35,676 nucleotides of DNA, from NCBI GenBank assembly GCA_026391945.1, contig JAPLDA010000080.1:1-35676 (forward strand), given 5' to 3'. This document shows positions 26,301 to 32,010 of this stretch, piece by piece (position 1 is the stretch's first letter; every line of letters starts with the position of its first letter). This DNA comes from Bacteroidota bacterium. GTDB lineage: Bacteria; Bacteroidota; Bacteroidia; AKYH767-A; 2013-40CM-41-45. The notes below the pieces were generated by a model. The model saw nothing but the letters and a program-made list of their open reading frames with translations. It was not told the DNA's origin and did not search any database. Position numbers and translations under genes: made by a program.

Positions 26301-26778
26301 AATAGCTGATTTCAATATGAATTGGATCAAAAGCTGCAACTTCGATTTCCGCCTGTGCACTTGTTTGTCTTGTTATCCTGAAAAAATAGGTTTGATTACT
26401 ATCAAGACGGCCTAAATCCAATGTTAAAGAATCATCAGCATGGTAATTCCATGAGTTAATACCAACTAGTGCTTGACTACTACCAGAAAATAACTCAACG
26501 CTTGAAATGGCAATGGGATTTTGAGTAGACATCCCAGGCTTAATTTTCATCCTGCAAACATTTCCATTCCCAATGATAGATAACCATAGTGTAGAATCTG
26601 AAACAGAAGTTGAGTGAAATATCTCAACTGAATCAATGGTGGTCACCAACGGATCACTGCTCGAATTTCCAGATGCTAAAGCAGGAATAGCTGTAGAGAG
26701 GATCAAAAGTGTAATCAAAATGAGAATGAAGAAATGACTTCCAAAAAAATGTATTACTACTTGTGATTTTTTTTTCAT
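17302..26778 (-). CDS. Giant T9SS surface protein (3158 residues) with Ig-like repeats and beta-helix
   Basis: Residues 1-35 are a signal peptide. Residues about 36-1655 form a long strand-rich, N/S/T-rich ectodomain with many scattered cysteines (for example CSTCPSCYRTYGC) and no family I recognise. Residues about 1655-1725 resemble one SprB repeat (NPTCLGGNDGSITV, then YSWSPIGG and LPAGTYTCTV). Residues about 1725-2311 are eight Ig-like repeats of about 73 residues. Residues about 2312-2760 look like a right-handed parallel beta-helix (NGATLFVDNSS, AGATLIIQGNSTI). About 2890-3050 is helical. Residues about 3076-3158 are the T9SS type A tail (IIPNPNNGTMQF, CGMYFCRLSI, KIVIER). Size and architecture suit an adhesin or gliding-type surface filament, but no ligand can be named. 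A strong promoter lies upstream and the next gene overlaps by ATGA. Confidence 0.9.
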   Translation of the reverse strand: MKKKSQVVIHFFGSHFFILILITLLILSTAIPALASGNSSSDPLVTTIDSVEIFHSTSVSDSTLWLSIIGNGNVCRMKIKPGMSTQNPIAISSVELFSGSSQALVGINSWNYHADDSLTLDLGRLDSNQTYFFRITRQTSAQAEIEVAAFDPIHIEISYSLPLGYPYSNFSSCFPSSTSTINHDLDVTVTIHDLRYYLSNVLYVEVPYGASIIDFAPNPNTAVDVIQISATMYHVQTYTNPPGNNAHLATVHFYINVSDCGDYNSSSLPVHVYFPTQTYPANPVFQSNNPWVGHSDPDNYLLVPIEHPHVSFESTNIGGTTIPSHDNDHFLRYDQVKRFYKIKPTSGIVNYFTLDITPEPDVQIEAIETIDVNSPNPSTASPLFAIYNSTPLTTSQKIIFSDGTSQGTPGIYVPISNCYRFSNGSSGPDYLLPGNGTEILIRETIGVTQIYDCDPIPNNATVYHLAVHCDHTPDATSECASMDATLNVICQPEPQVLTVSAISNNVTACSTNGTYTVTISNGSAPSPHPGSGTVEITGISFSINPIYFDFSSITIGSSTQFVNLTNGSGYSYSNTTGLITIDPSFFTSAIPGLNNVLNTNNNYPATPNQYIFLPDGNQFNITLNDFHFIGCATLELCSQPAFSLSSVSDPNFHITYNTMCQMADPINPVPLIADVNWGMENYFVSNPVAWSDHSPDVDGATNPIPIRFTLNDASAIPGSLPWVITNSSGGNPIDLCSNHTYEAVLHFPHYYSIDVTNPPTVSAPGTLTPAFPLAWNIISVSGALTTDVSLDWSTITDPTLASSPFVSINVNLLLDCSASTWGTDDISIEFRAVCSTCPSCYRTYGCTDWPLSNHCGGSCVSDISTGKTDFVFERTTYGWVDQWDYEHYSTSHRVRTDFPSPLSQDLENFYDCDILHITCKGELTDTRLNTLTQLNFNVEYVPLNGANFLAFQGDGSDFHKGSLEVTPVGPSIYASQVGTFQVPISASQTSVFPNAIHHFSTNGSTLEIQPDMNFQVLLYNGTYVSLSSILQYKCHLKFDGDFKVNDHGGSVISDGVHHFQALCDFSYYYNSTNNQYSCDQVTTNLTYYKVSTTLLLNALYGPGWADQSYGFPYAGNASELRYVLFTQAVGGSPNSDDFPIEYRPIAKWPSQLTFRVPNGEFFYDSGNLNNPLNPRASYANSDWSASGYFPGANSPSIANPPTNCSVTVTQGSPDNIITVQPDGSWPLTVDKAPLSGNIPRQGFVLYLTRSCPINDRINHYLDNDPNANISIDNTITPPDVNILTHAYTPDGACQSTLDLCNNASTTACLFHYNAHDNGEFHRLSFTFPTLPFIGTSNNLNIGALTFDHDGTGYEFANLWTYFTAASGSSITFNNLTPVNPTYSVVNQISTPPLYELNSMFFHSSNLTAIDLNHKPVICQLNLSNFTCSGGTGQTQYDLVHFNINYGNSCDGYHPLKTGTLNGNASDFANSYTPCLYQSTELTIQPEHSSLYVQNVHDHFPAPTGVACDISIDFDIVNLDLGEVTGATFNIIPPSGYAMVTTGSYSYIEVRNSLDFSLITTIPISTLTSHPYNDIDNVLLVANSNHLYHLATGTHGVYLHYNVVFHPACVTEGNYNYNFIIDNITGTTSCGTTFIPTTYSTTIIPYTVPSGCSPLAAVVTTFSNPTCLGGNDGSITVSTIGGATYSWSPIGGTSATAINLPAGTYTCTVTLGASCTWTLTQTLTDPSSPTANITASGATTFCQGGSVTLTSDPASSYLWSTGEITQSIIVTNSGSYFVIVNNAAGCSSAPSSAINVTVNPAPATPTITASGATTFCQDGSVTLTSSSATGYLWSNGATTQSINVTIAGNYSVTISDASGCEAISSAIYVTVNSNPSIPMITASGSTSICQGNSVTLTSSSAPDYLWSTGGIFQSITISSAGSYSVTVTDQSGCSATSASTTVTVNSNPATPTITAGSSTTFCLGGSVILTSSAAISYLWSTGEATQAITVSTAGNYSVTVTNASGCTATSAPTTVTVNSPAPATPTITASGTTTFCQGGSVTLTSSTETSYLWSTGATTQAITVTTVGSYSVTVTDASGCTATSAATTVIVNSNPSAPVIGTSGSTVICTGSSVTLTSSPAIYYLWSTSAISQSITVSSAGSYSVTIINADGCTATSAPTVITEIPSPPTPIITANPGTTICQGDNVVLISSTAYGYLWSNGSNAQSITVNSPGNYSVSIFGTNGCQSSYTTITITVNANPPTPVITVNGSTSICNGGSVELSSSSASSYLWSNGAMTQTIYVTNPGNYSVTIFNANGCKSTSHSPTTVAINTSCCFRSNSTVNILTPTGYNSGGWSNDVVELNADITISSGTFSIIQSDVEIAHNVSIVVQNGATLFVDNSSYLHACTQMWNGIQLDAGATLIIQGNSTIQDALTAVYNDGGATIEIRNSTLTQNQVGIDLRNFNSSNLFDMYGSTIHGGDLLLPPNAGTHAVTGLRLTHTSDIPVGNPGYGLNTFDDLYYGVFGEIDGNLTVKNCHFANIYNQCDPPVPNIPGATECDHEAYAIYAVGSPMNPCSLTVGGGLVTERCDFLNCTNGIYTSGIVATAVDHNNFKIDPATFLGTTWNTMAILNEHHTGVDQSATWNSFDNYSEGIIDRDISDAHVTISHNTFNDLSHHLNVVNSDAIQVRNTTANLSTDLLIDQNYIFKYKRGIIATSIDVSTVISTNTIRLDLAVPGGNLANYGIRTQGIVTKLIVKGNSVERTLTGDPGTTSRLHVFGISVESSGDAVISNNSTTKMGRGMHFFNNAIAQAVLCNHLIHCISGIDIQLGNNLGSQGSSVESSDNEWISLDNSSDRWSNIENNTTGAPPIWHVRMNDPVYDPDPTNGTGGTNYIMPFWTSIIRTSGSNPNQSCDKPCDPYCTEINIYNIANELNPYNNLVEDAKYALKTYAFKLLANNNELMNLGTSYDESLQVFYDSMQTTNPGILETIADLMAQDDTVSAKIINSFITADNLGEDNAKKVNEVYLDTWSREVYDFKKFSQEQKDLLLNIAYQNPSSGGNAVYAARVMLGIDMDDFSSETERMAALHPSVKGSENRRQGTIIPNPNNGTMQFVFSLNEDEKGILQIYDSKGNMQKFYTLQPGTSIHDIDMSGADCGMYFCRLSINNEIIMSSKIVIER
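19841..21606 (-). repeat. Eight tandem Ig-like repeats (about 219 bp each) within the giant gene
   Basis: Each 73-residue unit follows the pattern P-x-I-T-A-S-G-x-T-x-F/I-C-x-G-x-S-V-x-L-T-S-S, then Y-L-W-S-x-G, then T/S-Q-S-I-x-V, then A-G-x-Y-S-V-T-V and G-C-x-x-x-S. The two cysteines (F-C and G-C) recur in every unit and could pair. Units 2, 4 and 5 are closest to each other, and units 6 to 8 towards the C-terminus are more diverged. Confidence 0.88.
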
Positions 26779-26838
26779 GATAGCGTCGTTTTAGGATGAA
26801 AAAAGGAGTGTTATATTGTGTTTGTTATTATCAATCAT

Positions 26839-26870
26839 CAAACTTATTTGGATTCTTACTGGCTGGCAAA
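26839..26870 (-). promoter_or_regulatory. Promoter of the giant T9SS gene
   Basis: On the minus strand TTTG (26867-26870) is followed after 20 bases by TAAGTTTG (26839-26846). This is a full match to the Bacteroidota consensus TTTG-N19/20-TAnnTTTG. It predicts a transcript start near 26832 and a leader of about 55 bases before the ATG at 26778. Confidence 0.75.
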
Positions 26871-27430
26871 TCATTTTTATGAATTAATATACAAATCAAA
26901 AGAAAAATTTCTCGTCAATAAAAAGTCTGCCTCTTCAAAAGAAGAATCGACTTCAATAAGTACTCCAGAAACTGAATATTTTATGCTCGACCAAACGGCA
27001 TCAGTTTGTGTTTCAAACTTGCCGGAGCAAAGGAATGTGCGATTTATGTGTCCGTTCATTTAATGACGAATGATAAAATCATTAACTAATAAATCCAACC
27101 CCTCCCTTTAATACGTCCTCTATATCGCACAACAACAATAGGAATAATTTTAAGCTATCGCAATTAAAGTTTTCAACTATGAAATAATATCTTCTAATTA
27201 ACCAGATAATTCAGGGATGTAGCGAGCCCCCCCGTTCGGTAGTCTGTAGCGAAGGCCTGCACGGCAGCCACTACTCCTTGCGAAGCAAAAAACAATGATT
27301 AATAAACTTACAAATTCACGACAAGGCAGGTCACTCGCTATTCTAAATATAATTTTCCCGCTTAATCGGCAAATGATGTGAAATAAAATAGGCTGTGTGA
27401 TTTCCGCATCATTTCATCACAGGCATAAAA
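26871..27430. other. Gene-free interval with a short GC-rich patch
   Basis: No gene is convincing here. Short frames on both strands around 26818-27063 overlap the giant gene's promoter and match nothing I know. Most of the interval is AT-rich. A patch at about 27219-27290 is sharply GC-richer, holds a run of seven C's, and has two similar words, TGTAGCGAG and TGTAGCGAAG. It may be a remnant of an inserted sequence. Confidence 0.5.
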
Positions 27431-27462
27431 AGAAAAAACCCGAAGCATCCGCTCCGGGTTTT
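27431..27462 (-). terminator. Rho-independent terminator of the gene at 27502-28413
   Basis: Read on the minus strand, the arm at 27451-27460 pairs with that at 27437-27446 (10 pairs, with one G-T wobble) around the four-base loop GGAT. The stem is followed by a run of T's interrupted by one C. It lies about 40 bases past the stop codon at 27502. Confidence 0.85.
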
Positions 27463-27501
27463 GTTTCTACTCTCAATTGGAATAAGAGTTAAGAGACGGA
27501 G

Positions 27502-28413
27502 TTAAATCACCGGCACCATTTCAACATTCAGTTTTTCCAAATCACCGGCGCCAATCTTAACCTGTTTGCAGGTCTGTGTTACAAATCCCGCCACCTCAAT
27601 GGTAATGTCGTAGGTATCCGGCGAAATTTTCTTCTCATCGGCAACTCCGGCAGCATCCGTTGTAATCACCAAAGTTCCTTTACCCGAAACAGCCGTAATA
27701 GTAGCCCCCGCAATGGGTAAATGCGTATTCTTGTTCAGAATGGTAGCACGCAGTTCCGTGTAATTTGTTTTACCGTCAACTATTTTTCTGTTGTTAAAAT
27801 AATTCGAGTAAAACGCAGGCGCAGTCTCCTCGAACAAACCCATCAGTTTATCCAATTTTTTCTTTAGAATTTCCTGGTTGGCTTTTACCAGTTTTTTAAT
27901 ATCCTGCGTGGCAGTGGCAATCGTACTTCTTACATCACGCGGCATGGCAATCAGCACATCAAATTTTTTAATCGCCGTAGTCAGGCCGTCAATCATGGCC
28001 TGTGTCAGTCCGTAATTCGCCATCGATGCTAAGTTAGCAGAAGCAGCATCGCAAATTTTCTGGCAGCGGGCTTCTGCCAGCGTAGCTCGCGAATTCACGA
28101 TGTCGGTTACGCTAAAGTTCACGTTTTCATAAAGAGCGCTGTCGTTTTTGTCAGTGGCAAATGCCTGCAACGTACCTTTAACAATCATGGCAAGATCGGC
28201 CATGGTCAACTTTCTGTTCGTCTTGTCCTGTGAGTAACCTGTGGTAGCCGCCTGTTGATTTTGCAAGGCAACTTCAATGTTTGCATTGTTCGCCTTAAAC
28301 TGGTCGTAGGCATCACTGTAAACTTGTTGGTTCTGCCACACAAGAATACTGTTATCGCATTCAAGCTGCACGGCAAGGAACATGTTGTAAATACTGTTTT
28401 CTTTTTTGGTCAT
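27502..28413 (-). CDS. Protein with C-terminal carboxypeptidase-regulatory-like domain
   Basis: The 303-residue protein has no signal peptide. Residues about 1-210 are helical, rich in Gln, Asn, Ala and Lys, with coiled-coil-like stretches (IKKLVKANQEILKKKLDKLM). Residues about 218-303 fit a carboxypeptidase-regulatory-like (Ig-type) domain: LRATILNKNTHLPIAGATI, then TTDAAGVADE, Y-D-I-T-I-E-V-A-G-F and KLNVEMVPV. Such domains are common in Bacteroidota surface proteins, but a cytoplasmic or signal-independent version is less usual. I have a general memory of similar uncharacterised Bacteroidota proteins but cannot name the family. It stands alone, with its own terminator, and diverges from the repeat array and bshB1. 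Confidence 0.75.
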   Translation of the reverse strand: MTKKENSIYNMFLAVQLECDNSILVWQNQQVYSDAYDQFKANNANIEVALQNQQAATTGYSQDKTNRKLTMADLAMIVKGTLQAFATDKNDSALYENVNFSVTDIVNSRATLAEARCQKICDAASANLASMANYGLTQAMIDGLTTAIKKFDVLIAMPRDVRSTIATATQDIKKLVKANQEILKKKLDKLMGLFEETAPAFYSNYFNNRKIVDGKTNYTELRATILNKNTHLPIAGATITAVSGKGTLVITTDAAGVADEKKISPDTYDITIEVAGFVTQTCKQVKIGAGDLEKLNVEMVPVI

Positions 28414-28511
28414 GATTTTTTATTTTTTTTGGTTTAAATAGTTGCACACTTATACCTTCATCGTTTTCGCTCGTTGTAAAACAATTTCATTATTTCTTAC
28501 AAAAAATTCAC

Positions 28512-28538
28512 TTGTGCGAAATCGAAGCATATACTTTG
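28512..28538 (+). promoter_or_regulatory. Possible promoter reading into the 21-bp array and bshB1
   Basis: TTG (28512-28514) is followed after 17 bases by TACTTTG (28532-28538), which is one spacer base short of TAnnTTTG. If used, the transcript would carry the whole repeat array as its leader before the bshB1 ATG at 29056. Confidence 0.25.
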
Positions 28539-28566
28539 CGAATCCGCAGAATCGTTCTCTAACAGC

Positions 28567-28582
28567 CACTATATATATAGTG
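28567..28582. promoter_or_regulatory. 16-bp perfect palindrome
   Basis: CACTATATATATAGTG is its own reverse complement. It sits 34 bases before the first unit of the 21-bp array in the divergent region between the gene at 27502-28413 and bshB1. It could be a regulator site or only an AT-rich palindrome. Confidence 0.35.
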
Positions 28583-28615
28583 TATGTCCAATATCATTTT
28601 CATTCACCCAACAGT

Positions 28616-28993
28616 CAGACATCTACTTTGTCAGTCCAGCTATCTACTTTGTCAGTTCAACTATCTACTTTGTCAGGTCACTGTGTTCCGACGGAGCTCC
28701 ACTGTGTTCCGATCAACAGCCAGCCATCTGCTTTGTCAGTTCAGACATACACTTTGTCAGGTCATTTTCGATCTATCGAGTGTCAGCGTGTTCCGACGAA
28801 CCTCCACTGTGTTCCGACCAACAGTCAGACATCTACTTTGTCAGTTCAGACATACACTTTGTCAGGTCATTTTCGATCTATCAAGTGTCAGCGTGCTCCG
28901 ACAGAACTCCACTGTGTTCCGGCCAACAGCCAGTCATCTGCTTCACCAGGTCAATCACAATCTTTCATTTGCCAGCACGTTCCGAAAATTTCC
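28616..28993. repeat. Array of 18 contiguous 21-bp units with a 105-bp higher-order period
   Basis: The + strand divides without a gap into 18 units of exactly 21 bases, each beginning CA. Four unit classes recur: CATCTACTTTGTCAG-type, CATTTTCGATCTATC-type, CAGCGTGTTCCGAC-type and CACTGTGTTCCGAC-type. They recur in sets of five, giving a 105-base period (CAACAG anchors at 28609, 28714, 28819 and 28924). The sets at 28721-28825 and 28826-28930 differ at 9 of 105 positions. The first and last sets are more diverged. No TAA, TAG or TGA occurs anywhere on the + strand of the array. There are no unique spacers, so it is not a CRISPR array. Confidence 0.92.
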
Positions 28994-29055
28994 AATACAT
29001 CCCCGATTAGATTCCATTGCGTAAATTTACCCTGCTATTTAAAAATTCTAACTTT

Positions 29056-29772
29056 ATGAAACTCGACATCCTTGTTTTTGGCGCTCATCCCGATGATGCA
29101 GAACTTTCCTGCGGCGGAACCATTCTGAAACACGTGAGCCTTGGTAAAAAAGTCGGGCTGATCGACCTCACCGCCGGAGAACTCGGAACACGCGGCGATG
29201 CCGAAACAAGATCGAAAGAAGCTGCTGATGCAGCCAAAATCCTCGGCGTGGTCACAAGAGAGAATCTTCTTTTCGCCGACGGATTTTTTCAGAACGACAA
29301 AGAACACCAGTGGAAGGTTGCCGCATCCATCAGGAAATACAAACCCGAAATTATTTTATGCAACGCCGTTACCGACCGCCATCCCGATCATCCAAAGGCA
29401 GCAAAACTGGTGTCGGATGCTGCTTTCCTTGCCGGCTTGTTAAAAGTGGAAACCACAGATGTCGGCAATAAACAGGAACCATGGAAAACCAAAGCCGTGT
29501 ATCATTACATCCAGGATCGCTACATCAAACCTGATTTTGTCATCGACATTACAGAATTCATGGAGAAAAAAATGGAAGCGATCAAAGCGTACCGTTCGCA
29601 ATTTTATAACCCCGATTCTTCTGAACCTGAAACGGCCATATCATCAAAAGATTTCCTGGAATTTCTTCATGCGCGCTCGCGCGAATTTGGCCGACAGGTT
29701 CATGCCACCTACGCCGAAGGATTTACCACCGAACGATACCCCGGAGTCCATTCTTTATTTAACCTGGTATAG
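29056..29772 (+). CDS. bshB1: Bacillithiol biosynthesis deacetylase BshB1
   Basis: The 238-residue cytoplasmic enzyme belongs to the LmbE/PIG-L zinc deacetylases. It opens MKLDILVFGAHPDDAELSCG with the A-H11-P-D-D14-x-E motif and carries D107-R-H109-P-D-H112; the histidines and aspartates bind zinc and act in catalysis. The LTAGELGTRG and LLFADGFF segments are typical of BshB1, which removes the acetyl group from GlcNAc-malate to give GlcN-malate, the second step of bacillithiol synthesis. I start at the ATG at 29056; a TTG at 29017 would add an unlikely 13 residues. bshA and bshC are not in the window. The gene is monocistronic, with a strong terminator 20 bases after its stop, and the 21-bp array lies 62 bases upstream. 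Confidence 0.9.
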   Translation: MKLDILVFGAHPDDAELSCGGTILKHVSLGKKVGLIDLTAGELGTRGDAETRSKEAADAAKILGVVTRENLLFADGFFQNDKEHQWKVAASIRKYKPEIILCNAVTDRHPDHPKAAKLVSDAAFLAGLLKVETTDVGNKQEPWKTKAVYHYIQDRYIKPDFVIDITEFMEKKMEAIKAYRSQFYNPDSSEPETAISSKDFLEFLHARSREFGRQVHATYAEGFTTERYPGVHSLFNLV

Positions 29773-29782
29773 TTTCATCCAT

Positions 29783-29817
29783 AAAAAAAACCTCCCGGAA
29801 AATCCGGGAGGTTTTTT
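29783..29817. terminator. Bidirectional terminator between bshB1 and the T9SS BNR gene
   Basis: CCTCCCGGA (29791-29799) pairs perfectly with TCCGGGAGG (29803-29811) around AAA. Eight A's precede the stem and six T's follow it, so the hairpin has a T-run on either strand. It serves both bshB1 (+) and the convergent gene at 29839-31821 (-). Confidence 0.92.
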
Positions 29818-29838
29818 CTCAAATGAAAAAACTTGTAT

Positions 29839-31821
29839 TTATTCAATCGTCATTTTTCTTGTTACCACTTCATTGCCGGCTTTTACTTTGTACATGTAAA
29901 TTCCGGAAGAAAGTTTATGTGCATCAATAGTAAGCGTATGCATACCGGAATTCAGGTTCGAATACTTCGTCATCGAAATAACCTGTCCGAGTAAATTGCT
30001 CACTTCAACACTCACATCCGATGCCTTCTCAAGATTCACATCAATAGAAGTTGCTCCGCTGAACGGATTCGGGTAGTTGGCAGAAACAGAGAATGCATTT
30101 GTGTTAGCAACCGTTTGAACACCATTCGTAACACAACCGACTGTAAGAGGAGTAAGGGTATTGGTAGCCGGGAAATGAACATTGGCATTTTTTACATACC
30201 AGAAAGTAGTTGGCAAACCGGTAGACAATGCATCCTGCAATTGCTGGAAAACAACAGGAATGGAGAATGTAGTTCCTGTGCTGGCACTATCAATTACATA
30301 ATAAGAACCGTTTCCGTAAGTGCACAAACCGCTGGCATCAGCGTCATTGCGCGTCAGGTTCATGGTATCAGTCCAGAGATTGGTATTCACATCATAAGCG
30401 ATGGCATGTAAATCAGGAGATTTGTTATTGTGGCCATCTGCCTGGGTTCCATATTGCACAGTATCCGTATCGAACCAGCAGAAGAACAATTTGCTTCCAT
30501 CAGCATTCCTGGCTGCAAACGGACGACCATCCTGGTTGTTGGTAGGATTGGATGCAACGTTAGGATCTCCGAATGTTCCCCTGGAGGTAACCGGACGGTC
30601 AAGTTTCTGAACTTTCCAGGTACTTCCCTGGTCAGTCGTATAAATATCAAACATGCCCCATAAACTATCACCGGTATAAACAGAGAAGCCCTGAGAAAGA
30701 CAAATGCCGGTTAATACATGCAGGTTTCCACCAGCATCAACCACTACATCCTGATCGAAATTCAATCCATAAGATGCAGTACCACTTGGATCATTAGCTA
30801 AAACAGGATTCACTAATTTATATACGTCAATGATATCAGGACGGCCGGGACAGGCATTGGCCCAGTTCCAGTTAATTCCGCCGTCAGTTGTTTTAAGAAC
30901 AGAGAGATACAAAGTTGAGTCAGCGTAAATATCATAGATAGGATCATTATTCGTACTCATTGCAATGTAACCGGTTGAACCGAAATCATCAAAAGCAATA
31001 TCGAGATCAACAGGCTCACCAAGATCAGGATTCGTTGGCATGTAACGATGGTATTCTGTAAAATCATAATCTGAGTTGGTTGAATTCCAGACACCGTGAG
31101 TAATAACGATCGTATCCAGGAAGGTAGTATTTCCATCATTTGAATACATCTTCCCTACTTTCCAGATGTCGCCTGTGTATTTTACAGTGAACATATTATC
31201 CGGCCAGCAGATGTAAGCAAGGCTGTCGTAATGAAATGCGTGAGATGCTCCGCCCAGGTTTGATACTCCGTAATATCTGCCAAACCAGGTGGTGGCATTG
31301 ATGGCTGGGCCTTCAGCAGCCACATAACCATCTGTTGCCGTTGTGCCTAATCCCGGGTTAGCAAGCAACCCGCTCGGGTAACGTCCGCGGTGCAGGTTCG
31401 TTGAATCTCCGTAAACCGGACCCTGGTTACTGGACCAGGTATTGCCTCCGTCGGTCGAATAATCATACAGAATAAAGGAAGTGTTGTTTCCATAGATTGC
31501 CGGGTTGTTACGGTGAATAAAAGCAATGGAATTCAGATCCGGATCATACCAAAGATTGCTGTGAGCAATACCAAAACAACCAAGAGCACTGGCTGCATCA
31601 CCCAACTGGATGGTAGACTGAGTGTGATTTGTTCCTAACACTCCCCTTCTTTGATTCAGGAAGGTTTTCGGCAAAATAGACGAATGCGACTGAACCGGCT
31701 CCTTCACCAAAGACATTTTATTTGGCAGAGTCAACCTGTTCGATGGATTCAGCATCCTTCTTTGAGCGGTCACAGAAACAGCAAGTGTTACTGCAAGCGC
31801 GATAAGTAAACTTTTTTTCAT
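29839..31821 (-). CDS. T9SS type A secreted protein with BNR/Asp-box repeats
   Basis: The 660-residue protein has a signal peptide (MKKSLLIALAVTLAVSVTAQ) and a body with three Asp-box motifs, STDGGNTW (about residue 123), TTDGGINW (about 312) and TTDQGSTW (about 396). These mark sialidase-like or other multi-bladed propellers. The catalytic arginine triad of true sialidases cannot be confirmed by eye, so enzyme activity is not claimed. The C-terminal 80 residues are a T9SS type A tail (NYPNPFSGATSI, then NLLGQVI, SSGIYMYKV, TRKMTIE). It has its own promoter (31870-31900) and terminator and is a single-gene unit. A cell-surface or secreted location is well supported. Confidence 0.87.
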   Translation of the reverse strand: MKKSLLIALAVTLAVSVTAQRRMLNPSNRLTLPNKMSLVKEPVQSHSSILPKTFLNQRRGVLGTNHTQSTIQLGDAASALGCFGIAHSNLWYDPDLNSIAFIHRNNPAIYGNNTSFILYDYSTDGGNTWSSNQGPVYGDSTNLHRGRYPSGLLANPGLGTTATDGYVAAEGPAINATTWFGRYYGVSNLGGASHAFHYDSLAYICWPDNMFTVKYTGDIWKVGKMYSNDGNTTFLDTIVITHGVWNSTNSDYDFTEYHRYMPTNPDLGEPVDLDIAFDDFGSTGYIAMSTNNDPIYDIYADSTLYLSVLKTTDGGINWNWANACPGRPDIIDVYKLVNPVLANDPSGTASYGLNFDQDVVVDAGGNLHVLTGICLSQGFSVYTGDSLWGMFDIYTTDQGSTWKVQKLDRPVTSRGTFGDPNVASNPTNNQDGRPFAARNADGSKLFFCWFDTDTVQYGTQADGHNNKSPDLHAIAYDVNTNLWTDTMNLTRNDADASGLCTYGNGSYYVIDSASTGTTFSIPVVFQQLQDALSTGLPTTFWYVKNANVHFPATNTLTPLTVGCVTNGVQTVANTNAFSVSANYPNPFSGATSIDVNLEKASDVSVEVSNLLGQVISMTKYSNLNSGMHTLTIDAHKLSSGIYMYKVKAGNEVVTRKMTIE

Positions 31822-31869
31822 CTGATTATTGGTTTTAGTTAGACATTAATTGGTTTAGTATTGACCTGA

Positions 31870-31900
31870 CAAATTTATAGAAAGGATTGAATCATCCAAA
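31870..31900 (-). promoter_or_regulatory. Promoter of the T9SS BNR-repeat gene
   Basis: On the minus strand TTTG (31897-31900) is followed by 19 bases and TAAATTTG (31870-31877), a perfect fit to TTTG-N19-TAnnTTTG. The predicted start near 31863 gives a leader of about 40 bases. Confidence 0.8.
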
Positions 31901-32010
31901 ACAAATTGAAATAATATTACTCACAATAGGTCATTGGATTGTCAAAATCTATGACATTCATGAATTTATCGGCGAATCACCGGCAAACCGGCCTTATCAT
32001 ACACATTGAT

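Noticed and set aside
26818-27063. Small genes on either strand upstream of the giant gene
   Set aside because: The frames overlap the strong promoter at 26839-26870, have no recognisable similarity and show no start context; they are more likely chance frames.
28616-28993. CRISPR array
   Set aside because: The 21-bp units are contiguous and all related; there are no unique spacers of constant length and no cas genes in the window.
29839-31821. Sialidase
   Set aside because: Asp boxes occur in many propeller proteins; the arginine triad and catalytic residues could not be identified by eye.
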